From Clostridiales bacterium (GTDB lineage: Bacteria > Bacillota > Clostridia > Christensenellales > CAG-314): a stretch of DNA of 64,000 nucleotides. Below the pieces are notes generated by a model that had not been told where the DNA came from, made no database searches, and saw only the letters and a list, made by a program, of their open reading frames with translations. Position numbers and translations under genes: made by a program. This document shows positions 33,348 to 41,722 of this stretch, in pieces. Location: NCBI GenBank assembly GCA_022508305.1, contig JAFLVM010000001.1, positions 499,347 through 563,346 on the forward strand. The letters are read 5' to 3'. Each line of letters starts with the position of its first letter. Position 1 is the stretch's first letter.

Positions 33348-34235
33348 TTAGTCTTCCCAGCCCAAGGATTTGGGGAACAGAATTTCCACTTCATCCATTG
33401 ACAGTTTGACGGGAAGAGGTTTGGAAAAGGGTTCGCCCGGATTTGGCATGCCCACGCAATTGAGATTTTGCAACGAGTCCATTATGCGCCCCGCGCGGTT
33501 GTATCCAATGCTGAGGTTGCGTTGAATGGATGCAATAGTCGCCTTGCCGTTTTGATTTTTCAACCAGTACAGCAACGCCTTTTTGCAAAAGGGATCCAGT
33601 GCCTGTTCGTTGTCCATTTCTGCAGCGAACTGCCTTTCGTTGCCAAAGGGCGCCACCACTTTAACCGTACGGTTTGTTGGTACGCACGCCTTTACGTCCA
33701 GCTCGTAGCGCATCAAATCCGCAATGCTGTGCGGCGAAATTATTTCAAACACGAGCCTTGACTTTTCCACGCCGAACTGAATGGTTTTGACTTGTACCCT
33801 GACGTTGAAAATACGTAGCTTATATTCGATGCTATCGGCAAAGGCTTGCAACTGTCCGTAGTCAAAGTTACCAATCATTTTCAATTCCTCTTTCTCTACG
33901 TTAAGTAAATCGTAGTACTTGTCAAATACGTCTATCGCGCGCAGCTCGTCCTCTTCCACTCTCAAGACGGTGTCACCGTTTTCGTTAGTCACAGCCTTGA
34001 AAACTATCGCCTCGTCATCCGCTATGCCTTCAATGCGGTCGATGGGCTTTAGCACCGCGTAAAGTATGCGCTCGTCCCCAGTGTCGTAGGGGATTATGGC
34101 AACTTGCGCAAATGAGAGTGTTTTGCCGCTTTCGTCTTGAAGTACTATCGGATCCGTGTTGTCCCTGTCTAAGAGAATGTCCAACAAATCTACCGTGTTA
34201 TTTACCTGTTGTCCGTTTTCTTTCGCATTTTTCAT
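33348..34235 (-). CDS. DUF1292-like protein with FtsK-gamma-like winged helix
   Basis: 295 residues, no membrane segment. Residues ~15-100 resemble DUF1292 (acidic, with a V-A-I-I-P-Y core). Residues ~130-190 recall the beta subdomain that precedes the FtsK motor (F-N-V-R-V-Q-V-K-T-I then R-L-V-F-E-I). Residues ~210-275 match the FtsK gamma domain: D-P-F-C-K-K-A-L, then I-G-Y-N-R-A-G-R-I-M-D-S-L and N-C-V-G. In FtsK/SpoIIIE this winged helix reads oriented chromosome motifs, but here no RecA-type motor is present. A motor-less DNA-reading adaptor is my inference. GGGAGG precedes the ATG. Confidence 0.72.
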   Translation of the reverse strand: MKNAKENGQQVNNTVDLLDILLDRDNTDPIVLQDESGKTLSFAQVAIIPYDTGDERILYAVLKPIDRIEGIADDEAIVFKAVTNENGDTVLRVEEDELRAIDVFDKYYDLLNVEKEELKMIGNFDYGQLQAFADSIEYKLRIFNVRVQVKTIQFGVEKSRLVFEIISPHSIADLMRYELDVKACVPTNRTVKVVAPFGNERQFAAEMDNEQALDPFCKKALLYWLKNQNGKATIASIQRNLSIGYNRAGRIMDSLQNLNCVGMPNPGEPFSKPLPVKLSMDEVEILFPKSLGWED

Positions 34236-34376
34236 GGTATTTACCTCCCATTTTCGTTTTTTGCTCGGCTTAGAGCAGATTGTAGCGGTTTCTTCCGTCT
34301 GTAAATATTATAAATGACAACCGCAAACGGGCGCAATCCGATTTTTGGTTGGACAAACCGATAAACTGTAAAAATA

Positions 34377-34409
34377 ACAACAACCTTGTAATTTTTACAA
34401 GGTCGTCGT
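34377..34409 (-). terminator. Hairpin with U-rich tail on the minus strand
   Basis: Minus strand ACGACGACCTTGTAA, 3-nt loop, TTACAAGGTTGTTGT, then TATTTTTAC: 15 pairs including two G-U. It lies upstream of the DUF1292/FtsK-gamma gene and may block read-through from the 34.9-37.9 kb genes. Confidence 0.5.
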
Positions 34410-34436
34410 GTTTTTTGCGTTCACGGTAACAATCGC

Positions 34437-34465
34437 TTGATAATTTCGACAATATTCGCTATAAT
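34437..34465 (+). promoter_or_regulatory. Promoter of the Cys-rich HTH gene (leaderless layout)
   Basis: TTGATA, 17-nt spacer, TATAAT, then 7 nt to the ATG at 34473. No ribosome site fits in the gap, so the predicted transcript starts at or next to the ATG. Confidence 0.72.
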
Positions 34466-34472
34466 ATTACGC

Positions 34473-34808
34473 ATGAAAATTCTTCGTAAATTTGTAGATT
34501 GGCAAGCAACGGGCAACAAGCTGTATCGGCTGCGCAGTGACAACGAGCATTTGCGTAGATTTGTTTGCAGCGCGCTAAGAAAAGGCTCCGACAAGTGCAA
34601 CAACGTACGTGACGACTGCGACAACTGCACAAATGAGCATATGGACAAGAATATCAGTCGCATGGAACTTGCCGAAGTGTTTGGCGTCACGGACAGCGTA
34701 ATTAACAACTGGGAAAGCGGCAGGACGGAAGTCGGCATAGAAGATTTGCTCTTCTACTGCCAAATAGCTCGCGTCACCTTAGACGACATCTTGGTTTACC
34801 GCAAATAA
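34473..34808 (+). CDS. Cysteine-rich XRE-type helix-turn-helix regulator
   Basis: 111 residues. The N-terminal half is basic and holds a cluster of four cysteines (C-N-N-V-R-D-D-C-D-N-C plus V-C upstream), which could bind zinc or an iron-sulfur cluster. The C-terminal half is an XRE-like HTH with E-L-A-E-V-F-G-V-T and N-N-W-E-S-G-R-T. Small Cys-plus-HTH regulators of this layout occur in Clostridia. The start at 34473 follows a near-consensus promoter by 7 nt, so translation is probably leaderless. Confidence 0.75.
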   Translation: MKILRKFVDWQATGNKLYRLRSDNEHLRRFVCSALRKGSDKCNNVRDDCDNCTNEHMDKNISRMELAEVFGVTDSVINNWESGRTEVGIEDLLFYCQIARVTLDDILVYRK

Positions 34809-34831
34809 CCTGCCCACTGAAAAAATAATTT

Positions 34832-34866
34832 AAACCCCAAAACGACGTGTCGTTTTGGGGTTTTTT
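34832..34866. terminator. Strong bidirectional terminator
   Basis: A 15-bp perfect stem AAACCCCAAAACGAC/GTCGTTTTGGGGTTT with a 2-nt loop and T-tract on the plus strand. It ends the HTH gene and lies at the edge of the AT-rich accessory region. Confidence 0.88.
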
Positions 34867-34922
34867 AGAGTAAATTTAATATAATATGAACCGCCTTTTT
34901 AATAATATGGCTCTTTTAATTT

Positions 34923-35657
34923 CTATTCGTAAAAATGCAAAAACCACGCCTTTGAAAAAACAAAGTTGAAAGAATCGTCTTCGCCGTCTACTAATACTTT
35001 GTAAATTTTTTTACATTGTCTAAAGAACGCCCACAAAAGATATGTAAATACGAGCAAACCGAAACATACTCCAATAATTGCGCTGATTAACACCGACTGC
35101 ATACATGCCAATGCTAAACCTAATCCGGCAACGATAGAAACGATAAGAATCATCGTAATGTAAAGTAAAGTTTCAGCGCTAAATAGATTGCTTGCAAAAA
35201 AAGAAAAATTCCGAAAGCTGTTTCGTTTCTCTCCGTGTTTTACATATTTTCCTCCTCTTTTTTGCAGTACCTGATAAAATAAGCCCTGAACTAGCTCTTT
35301 GTCGACGTCTTCCATAGGGTAACTTGACAATTGGGAAATGGTCTGACAGCACATCCAATACACGTCCTTATAAACTTTGTATCTGATTATTATTGTGGAA
35401 AGCAACAAGCCTATTATTCCCAAGATTAAAAATATTGCGCCCTTGTAATAGACGTTGATGTATTCCGTGGAAAGTATAATCGGAACAACGATTGTGCACA
35501 GCGTCAAATAAATGCTTATTGTTTGATCTCTTTTAGTCTGTTGTAGAGACAACTCCGAATGCGCTTCCTTGTACAATTGGTTTAAATCCACGGATATATC
35601 TTTTCGATGTTTTTTTGCGACTATTTCGGCTGTGTCCGTATATGAAAACTTGCCCAT
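34923..35657 (-). CDS. Membrane protein with two pairs of transmembrane helices
   Basis: 244 residues: a soluble N terminus (~45 residues), a pair of membrane helices (residues ~48-90), a ~65-residue cytoplasmic linker rich in charge, a second pair (~160-210) and a short C-terminal tail. The topology recalls SLATT-type membrane effectors of nucleotide-signalling defence systems, but I see no diagnostic motif. Its ATG overlaps the stop of the inositol-monophosphatase-family gene (TAATG), so the two are translated together. AT-rich, unlike flanking genes. Confidence 0.6.
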   Translation of the reverse strand: MGKFSYTDTAEIVAKKHRKDISVDLNQLYKEAHSELSLQQTKRDQTISIYLTLCTIVVPIILSTEYINVYYKGAIFLILGIIGLLLSTIIIRYKVYKDVYWMCCQTISQLSSYPMEDVDKELVQGLFYQVLQKRGGKYVKHGEKRNSFRNFSFFASNLFSAETLLYITMILIVSIVAGLGLALACMQSVLISAIIGVCFGLLVFTYLLWAFFRQCKKIYKVLVDGEDDSFNFVFSKAWFLHFYE

Positions 35658-36445
35658 TATAGCTTTTCCTCCAAGTTGTACTTAATTAAATATTTATTTA
35701 CTACGTCGTAAATAATTTTGAGATTTTGCGCGTTGTTGGCAGCAATTAGCGGTAAGGCCTTTTCCAAAGTTTTGTCTGAAAAGAATCGGTAAACACTAGC
35801 GCCCGCCTCACGCAGTATCAACTCCCCTGCCGCAGAATCCCAAGCGAATACTCTCAATTCAAAATACAAATCGCATTTGCCTGCGGCGATATAACACAGC
35901 TCTAACGCGCAAGAACCAAATCTGCGTATATCGTTACATTGCGAATATAATTCGGAAATTATATCGAAACATACGGGAGCATATTCCTTTTTGTACAGAC
36001 TCATTGCCGTACACAACAATCCTTCACTGAAAGATCTTGTCGACGCGTGAATTTGTTTGCCGTTATTATACGCGCCTTTGCCCAGTTCTGCATAATACAA
36101 GTCATCTGTAAAAAAATTGTAAACAACGCCAACGACGGTTGTGCCTTTGTACTGTAAAGCTACCGAAATCGCCGAATGCTCTATTCCTCGCGTAAAGTTC
36201 ATTGTGCCGTCTATGGGATCGACAATCCAAATGTAATCTGATTCTAAATCGGCAACATCACTTTCCTCACCTAAAAATCCTGAAGAAGGAATTATCTCTT
36301 GAAGTTTTTGCTTTAAATAGTTTTGAACGGCAACGTCTGCTGACGTAACAACGTTTGCCACACTACCTTTATTTTCTACACTAAACTGAACGCCTGCCGC
36401 AAGTTTTGCCGCCTCTTTAACGGCATTTATTACTGAATTTAACAT
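35657..36445 (-). CDS. Inositol monophosphatase family protein
   Basis: 262 residues from the ATG at 36445 (AGGAA upstream). The metal-binding motifs are intact: G-E-E-S near residue 70, W-I-V-D-P-I-D-G-T-M-N-F near 87 and A-W-D-S-A-A-G-E near 200. The family hydrolyses phosphate from inositol phosphates, 3'-phosphoadenosine nucleotides (CysQ) or NADP; the substrate here is not decided by sequence. Tight coupling to a four-TM protein in an AT-rich accessory segment suggests that the pair act together. Confidence 0.87.
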   Translation of the reverse strand: MLNSVINAVKEAAKLAAGVQFSVENKGSVANVVTSADVAVQNYLKQKLQEIIPSSGFLGEESDVADLESDYIWIVDPIDGTMNFTRGIEHSAISVALQYKGTTVVGVVYNFFTDDLYYAELGKGAYNNGKQIHASTRSFSEGLLCTAMSLYKKEYAPVCFDIISELYSQCNDIRRFGSCALELCYIAAGKCDLYFELRVFAWDSAAGELILREAGASVYRFFSDKTLEKALPLIAANNAQNLKIIYDVVNKYLIKYNLEEKL

Positions 36446-36577
36446 AAAATTTCCTTTTGAGGTTTTTAATTTAATACTTTTTATAATTATAACATACCAA
36501 ATAGATAAAATCAAATTCAATAATATAAAACAATAACGCCACCCTTTGGGCAGCCTTATTAGCAGCGCGACAGCAAC

Positions 36578-37900
36578 TTAAAACAATCCGTTGAGATTTA
36601 TAGACCTTTCAACGTTTTTCGCAAAATTGGGCGTCATCATATCTACCGACATATATTTGATTTTCAGTAGCTGATAGTAATATTCCCACACCATCAAAAT
36701 AGCAGAATATACTTCTATGCATTTTGCGCCAAAGTCTAAAAAGCTCAATTGAAGACTGCGCGTTCTCTGGTGATATTTGTCAATAAATGTAACCTCCTGG
36801 GACAATCCGTTCATTGTCATACTGTAATGCGCGTCTGAATTTCTTATTGTGTTGTTAAGTATATTGACTATACCAACAGTATACTTTGGGCCCAAGTTGG
36901 ATAGTTGCTCATATTTTTGGTATTTGGAACGATAGGAATTCATTTTATCCATGAAATTCTCGGTGCCTGCTTCAAAATTGTTGTAGGCTCCACGCTTATC
37001 GATATTGTCCAATCCAAAGAATATGTCTATGGAATCGCAAAGCAATTCATATCCTTTGGAATACAAATCGTGCATTTCATCTATTGAAATTGTTGTAACA
37101 CCCATACTTGATTGATCTATATCGCTCAAAATCGGATATACATCATAAACGGGAATCAACTGCGTGATTTTTTCCAAATAACGAATGATATATTTGGGGA
37201 TTCGAAGATAATAAAGATCAAAATACTTGTTTTCATCCAAAAATTTAACGTAGTCGATAATGGCATCGTAAGCAACGTTCTCTATCAAATCCGCCGTTTT
37301 TAAAATAATCTTTGGAAACTCCGTATTCAAATTGGGTGCTATTGTGTTTTGCAAAAATGGCATAATACAGTATCTCGTTGACATAATCGCATCAAGAGAG
37401 TTTTTTATCTGTCTGTAATCGAATTTTTCAAAAACGACTTCAGTATCCTTTTCTACGCTACTGTTGAGATATTTTTTTAACAATTCGGTGTTATTTCCGC
37501 GAAGCAAGTTAAATATATTTTCAATACGCTTTTTATACCCGTCAAGGTTATGCGCAATTTTCATTACGTTTACCCTTCTCTTTGTTCGGATTTGGTCAAA
37601 TGGCATGCTTCGCATAAACGGTGAAAGGTCCATTTGAAACGCTGAATTCTCTTGATATTTCTTGGTCAAAAACTCAGTAGCCAACTCGATTACGTAACCG
37701 TCCGAGAATTCATCACGCTGCTCTATGACGTTATTTAGTTTTATACCGTACGGCTTTTGAGTAAGATTTATTTTTCCGAATATATGCGTGTTGCACTGGG
37801 GACAGTAAATACTAACGGGTATGTCGAAATAACCGCACTGAAAACGTACTCTAATATGACAACCGCAAATCTCACATTTGCAATATGCGTTACTAACCAT
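36578..37900 (-). CDS. Zinc-ribbon protein with C-terminal HEPN-like R-x4-H motif
   Basis: 440 residues, no membrane segment. The N terminus holds a ribbon of C-x-x-C pairs (C-K-C-E-I-C and Y-C-P-Q-C). The rest is predicted mostly helical, rich in Tyr, Ile and Asn. Near residue 352 the sequence I-R-N-S-D-A-H-Y gives R-N-x3-H, the R-x4-6-H pattern with a polar residue after the Arg that marks HEPN ribonucleases. HEPN effectors are common in toxin and abortive-infection systems. I recognise no specific family. GGAG precedes the ATG; AT-rich base use differs from the flanks. Confidence 0.62.
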   Translation of the reverse strand: MVSNAYCKCEICGCHIRVRFQCGYFDIPVSIYCPQCNTHIFGKINLTQKPYGIKLNNVIEQRDEFSDGYVIELATEFLTKKYQENSAFQMDLSPFMRSMPFDQIRTKRRVNVMKIAHNLDGYKKRIENIFNLLRGNNTELLKKYLNSSVEKDTEVVFEKFDYRQIKNSLDAIMSTRYCIMPFLQNTIAPNLNTEFPKIILKTADLIENVAYDAIIDYVKFLDENKYFDLYYLRIPKYIIRYLEKITQLIPVYDVYPILSDIDQSSMGVTTISIDEMHDLYSKGYELLCDSIDIFFGLDNIDKRGAYNNFEAGTENFMDKMNSYRSKYQKYEQLSNLGPKYTVGIVNILNNTIRNSDAHYSMTMNGLSQEVTFIDKYHQRTRSLQLSFLDFGAKCIEVYSAILMVWEYYYQLLKIKYMSVDMMTPNFAKNVERSINLNGLF

Positions 37901-38171
37901 TTTTGTTCTCCTTAAATATTGATGATAGCAAAAGTATTTTTTAATATATACCTATAAACAATGAAAATAGTTAAGATATTTCGTTAATATTTTGTGAAAA
38001 CTCGCAAATGCAAAAATGTAAACTTAAAAAACGGAATTATTGTGAAGAAGGGTTGCAGGTTGGGCATCTTTTAAGTGTGAGCGCGATAAGGGTTTACTGG
38101 GCGTAAATATTTCGCTTTTGTTACGTGGCGCTCGCTTCGCTCGGCTAAGAACTAAGCGTGATAAATGCAAA

Positions 38172-38192
38172 AAGGACGCAAGACGCGTCCTT
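38172..38192 (-). terminator. Hairpin with T-tract on the minus strand
   Basis: AAGGACGC/GCGTCCTT 8-bp stem with a 5-nt loop; on the minus strand TTTTTGCATTT follows. No minus-strand gene now precedes it, so it may be a relic. Confidence 0.5.
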
Positions 38193-38206
38193 ATTTGCCG
38201 TTCATT

Positions 38207-38264
38207 GTGTGTATTTTACGAAATGTGTCATTTTGGCAGGTGTGTTTTATGAAATGTGTCATCT
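38207..38264. repeat. Two direct copies of a ~25-bp repeat, possibly an IS21-type element end
   Basis: GTGTATTTTACGAAATGTGTCAT and GTGTGTTTTATGAAATGTGTCAT lie 33 bp apart in the same orientation; a third partial copy, GACACATTT, is inverted at 38290-38298. Multiple short repeats of this style occur at ends of IS21-family elements. No transposase gene is present, so this would be a remnant. Confidence 0.4.
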
Positions 38265-38456
38265 TATAGCATTGTTAACTTGCATTTTCGACACATTTAC
38301 ATGAGCTGTTTTTTGCCTTGAGGATATTTACACTCTACCTTATACTAATTTGACATAACCATCGGTTGATATTATACTTTTGTTAAAAATCATGGCTAAC
38401 ACATGATAAGTATTTAAGTATGACTCTCGCGAGAATTGCAATTTAGGACAGCACAA

Positions 38457-40382
38457 ATGATGGATGAGAAAAAACTGGCAAAATTAATAAAAGATAAAAA
38501 GTATACAGAAGTAGTATCTTTCCTTGAAAGTATTTCTACAGAATGTGAAGCCATCTGTACCATACAAATATTAAAAACTTACAACGCTTTTATTGACGTA
38601 AGAGGCAATGAAACTTACAATAATTTTTTAACTACAGTTAATGTTACGTCTCCTTTAATATTAAACCATATCGAGGAAGTAAGAATTTTCAATTCATTGT
38701 TTACTCAAGAGAAAGTTTTACAAAATAAAATTACTGCAATTCCAGAAAAGGACAGATTTGCTTATTTGTTTTTTGCACTCAATAGAAACTATTTGGGATT
38801 AATTAAATTATTGCATAAAGGCGGATTAAACTCAACAGATGATACTGACAAGTATATTGATATTGTACGCTTTGAGACGGCTTATTCTAGTATTTTAAAA
38901 TCATTGTTTTATGACAAATCTATCTGCAAAGAAAACGTTTTTATACACCAACCGTTCCTGTCTGATTTGGACTTTGCATATTTTCGTGTCGCCAATCAAT
39001 ACATGAGAGATGCCACTAAAATAAGCAGACTGCACGACTTGTATGATCTGTGGAAAGGTGGAATAGTTTGCGTTAAAAAGGTAGATCAAAAAATAGTATT
39101 TGATTATATCCACAATGAAAAATATCATTGGCTTATGAAAAGTTATGGGAAACTCAGCGTGTATGACAGTATTGCCGAAAATGAGCATGCCCTAATATCA
39201 AAAAATTTTCCACGCACTTTTACAGATGATACTGCCCTTCAGTTTCCTGAAGTATTTTCATTGAGTTTGCTTAAACGGAGTCTTCATCAACAAAATGAGG
39301 ATTTGCAAATAAAGGAGATTCCTATTAAATATTGGATTAAAGCATATGAATGTCTTATAAATTATTCCAAACGATTCTGGAAAGTATTTAATGAGTCTTT
39401 TATTTGCTGGATTGCACAAAAAATAAAAACGATATTGATGGTAAAGTCGCATAAAAGTTGGGTAAAACAACTGACTCGCTCAGGCATTCCTGTTGACTAT
39501 GCAGATAAGATTTTAGGATATATGATTCACACTAACAAATCAGATGACTTGTTTGACTTCCCTTTTATCTCAATTCGTGGCAAATACTTACTCTGCTACT
39601 CTCTCTTAAGCAATGCAAATGGGGGATTAGTTCTCGAATCACGCTTTAACCAACCAGACATTTCCTATTCAGAGCGCGGACACGCTTTCGAAGAGTACGT
39701 CATGCATTTTTTCGCTGAAAGAAATATTCCTGCAACACGCTTGCATCGCAAAGAAAACAAAATTGAGTATGAGTGCGACTTGGCATTTGTTTTGGATAAT
39801 GTATTGTTTCTCTGCGAGTTGAAAGACTATGGAGATAAACAAATACGCAAAGGGATGTGTGACTTCTATGTGGATGATGTCAATCAACTTCTTAGAATAG
39901 GCAATTACTTTGAGGACAATAAAGATTATGTTATAGAACAGTTCTTGAAAAAAGGACACAAAGTCAACTATAACAAGACAATTAAAATTTTAGTTTACAA
40001 TACTTATTTGCAAAGCATTAACGATGTGAATGGAGTTAGAGTTATAGATTTTAATACATTCATTGCGCCAATTAGGCGAGGCAATTTGGATCTAAGAGTG
40101 TGTGACATATATGCAGGACCAATTGATTGTCTAGTCGGAAATTTTACTGCAAAAAAATTCCTTAAATACATAAAAACTCCATTTTATGTGTGTGATTATG
40201 ATAAAATATGGGAAATGAAAGAAACCGAACTTTCTTTAGGTGATTTAAATATTGAAACTCATGAGTTAACTGCAAAGCCAATTAATAGAGAAGAAATGTT
40301 AGCGATACTGTCTCCTCTTTTTGAGTGGGGCTATAGCGTTGATTTCCAAAAAATAAAGTCAAAACACTCTAAACGATTTTGA
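38457..40382 (+). CDS. Large protein with C-terminal PD-(D/E)xK nuclease-like domain
   Basis: 641 residues from the ATG at 38457 (AGGA 8 nt upstream); a TTG at 38436 is less likely. The first ~400 residues are helical with no recognised family. From ~410, R-G-H-A-F-E-E-Y-V begins a restriction-endonuclease-like fold: a helix with Glu, then E-C-D-L-A-F near residue 440 and C-E-L-K-D-Y near 455, i.e. D and E-x-K in the expected order and spacing. A defence or DNA-repair nuclease is plausible. Very AT-rich, isolated, no partner gene on the same strand. Confidence 0.68.
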   Translation: MMDEKKLAKLIKDKKYTEVVSFLESISTECEAICTIQILKTYNAFIDVRGNETYNNFLTTVNVTSPLILNHIEEVRIFNSLFTQEKVLQNKITAIPEKDRFAYLFFALNRNYLGLIKLLHKGGLNSTDDTDKYIDIVRFETAYSSILKSLFYDKSICKENVFIHQPFLSDLDFAYFRVANQYMRDATKISRLHDLYDLWKGGIVCVKKVDQKIVFDYIHNEKYHWLMKSYGKLSVYDSIAENEHALISKNFPRTFTDDTALQFPEVFSLSLLKRSLHQQNEDLQIKEIPIKYWIKAYECLINYSKRFWKVFNESFICWIAQKIKTILMVKSHKSWVKQLTRSGIPVDYADKILGYMIHTNKSDDLFDFPFISIRGKYLLCYSLLSNANGGLVLESRFNQPDISYSERGHAFEEYVMHFFAERNIPATRLHRKENKIEYECDLAFVLDNVLFLCELKDYGDKQIRKGMCDFYVDDVNQLLRIGNYFEDNKDYVIEQFLKKGHKVNYNKTIKILVYNTYLQSINDVNGVRVIDFNTFIAPIRRGNLDLRVCDIYAGPIDCLVGNFTAKKFLKYIKTPFYVCDYDKIWEMKETELSLGDLNIETHELTAKPINREEMLAILSPLFEWGYSVDFQKIKSKHSKRF

Positions 40383-40578
40383 TTATCACCAGAAATTGCT
40401 ACATATATTTAAAGTGAGCGTTATAGAGCTGTTCCATAATTGTACTCTTAGTTGGTATTTAAATCATCATTACAGATTTGGATACAGGAAGAACTAATTA
40501 TGAATTTTTGTCAGTTCTTTTTTGTTCACTATTACAAATTTATAAAATTACAAATATATTTTTACTAACTTGCAAAAA

Positions 40579-40621
40579 AAGTGCATTGATTTAGAGACCA
40601 TGGGTTCATATCAATGCACTT
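40579..40621 (-). terminator. Terminator of the tRNA-Val transcript
   Basis: Minus strand AAGTGCATTGAT, a 19-nt loop, ATCAATGCACTT followed by TTTTTTGC. The 12-bp perfect stem and U-tract begin 9 nt after the tRNA CCA end. Confidence 0.85.
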
Positions 40622-40629
40622 ATTCATCT

Positions 40630-40706
40630 TGGTAGAGATAGTAGGGTTCGAACCTACGACCTCTCGCATGTGAAGCGAGCGCTCTGACCAACTGAGCTAT
40701 ACCTCC
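40630..40706 (-). tRNA. tRNA-Val (anticodon CAC)
   Basis: 77 nt with encoded CCA. The acceptor stem GGAGGTA/TATCTCT has two G-U pairs, the D arm reads GCTC...GAGC-like, the anticodon stem CTCGC/GCGAG encloses loop TTCACAT (anticodon CAC) and the T arm is GTAGG-TTCGAAC-CCTAC. It decodes GUG. A terminator follows directly. Confidence 0.95.
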
Positions 40707-40737
40707 GTATTTTGCTTATTCCGTTGTCAATTCAATT

Positions 40738-40938
40738 TCAGTCTTCGAGGGCGTCTACGTCAATGTGGTTGGCTTTGCAGTACTCGGCAAAAGCTTTTTG
40801 CGCGGCGTAATTGGGCTTGCATCTGCCTGACTCCCAGCGATTGACGGTTGCAAAAGCTACGCCCAGCTCCTTTGCCATGGCTTCTTGACTGAGAAACATT
40901 CTCTTTCTAACAATCTTGACCTTTTGCCCAAATTCCAT
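40738..40938 (-). CDS. Small XRE-family helix-turn-helix protein
   Basis: 66 residues from the ATG at 40938, which has GAGGAG at 8 nt; the GTG two codons earlier would sit too close to that site. The HTH reads L-S-Q-E-A-M-A-K-E-L-G-V then A-T-V-N-R-W-E-S-G-R-C-K-P. The protein is little more than the DNA-binding domain. It lies 31 nt upstream of tRNA-Val on the same strand. Confidence 0.85.
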   Translation of the reverse strand: MEFGQKVKIVRKRMFLSQEAMAKELGVAFATVNRWESGRCKPNYAAQKAFAEYCKANHIDVDALED

Positions 40939-41074
40939 CGTCACGGCTCCTCAAATTTCTCTTTGGATTGTTGAACATTATTGTAGCATACTTGCGTAAA
41001 ATTTGCAACAACAATTTTGATAAAAATTACACGCGAGAAACGGTCACGGCAAGAACACTCAAACACCAACTAAC

Positions 41075-41722
41075 CTAACTGTAGTGTGGCGCTTCCAGTA
41101 CTCCAAATACCACTATACCCACCGCAGCAGAAAGTAAAATTAGCCATATGGGGTGGATTTTTTTGCGTTTTATCTTAATTTGTGACAGTGGCGCAAACAC
41201 TGCGACAATAATCAGCGTCACCCAGTTGAATTGCAGGTCGCCCTCTACGGAAAACGTTTTTATGTCCAAGTTTGGCAGAACGATTTTGCAACCGAGTTTT
41301 ACCACCTCTGCCAAAATCAAACCGACCACAACAGGCTTGATACCACGTAGCGCTCCTTGAACGAACTTGTTTTTCTTAAACTTCTCAAAAAGAATTGTAA
41401 CGACGATAATAATTATCAAAGACGGCAGCACCACCGCGAACGTGGCAACAAAAGCGCCCAAAATTCCGCCAAATGCGCCCAACTCCGTCTGAGAACCAAC
41501 CGTGTTACCAACAAAAGTGGCAAGGTTGATTGCAAAGGGACCCGGCGTAGACTCGGCAATACCGATAAAATTGGTGAGCTGCTGTTCGCTGAAATTCCAC
41601 TCGCTGTGTCTCGCAACGATTTGCGTGACCAACGGTAGCATTGCGTAACCGCCTCCGATAGTAAACAGACCTATCTTGAAATATTCCCAAAACAACTGGA
41701 GATAAATGATAAACGTACTCAT
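41075..41722 (-). CDS. chrA: Chromate-transporter family protein (short ChrA), second of pair
   Basis: 215 residues, a single CHR domain with about six membrane helices. The F-x-x-G-x-F-T-I-G-G-G-Y-A-M-L-P-L motif near residue 20 and E-S-T-P-G-P-F-A-I-N near 53 are diagnostic. Short CHR proteins work as pairs; its ATG overlaps the stop of the upstream ChrA gene. The family exports chromate, though physiological substrates in gut Clostridia may differ. Confidence 0.9.
   Translation of the reverse strand: MSTFIIYLQLFWEYFKIGLFTIGGGYAMLPLVTQIVARHSEWNFSEQQLTNFIGIAESTPGPFAINLATFVGNTVGSQTELGAFGGILGAFVATFAVVLPSLIIIIVVTILFEKFKKNKFVQGALRGIKPVVVGLILAEVVKLGCKIVLPNLDIKTFSVEGDLQFNWVTLIIVAVFAPLSQIKIKRKKIHPIWLILLSAAVGIVVFGVLEAPHYS

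Larger units (their letters stand above)
37901..38456. other. Non-coding gap in the accessory region
   Basis: About 550 bp with no gene I can support. It contains a hairpin at 38172-38192, the direct repeats at 38207-38264, and a GC-richer patch (38120-38160) with GCGCTCGCTTCGCTCGGC. The composition is uneven, as expected for debris of past insertions. Confidence 0.5.

Noticed and set aside
40579..40621. GAACCCATGG as another copy of the recurrent word
   Set aside because: It lies in the loop of the tRNA-Val terminator and differs at the flanks; counted as chance.
40630..40706. tRNA-Val as attachment site for an integrated element
   Set aside because: I found no duplicate of the tRNA 3' end near 34-38 kb and no integrase gene; position alone is suggestive only.
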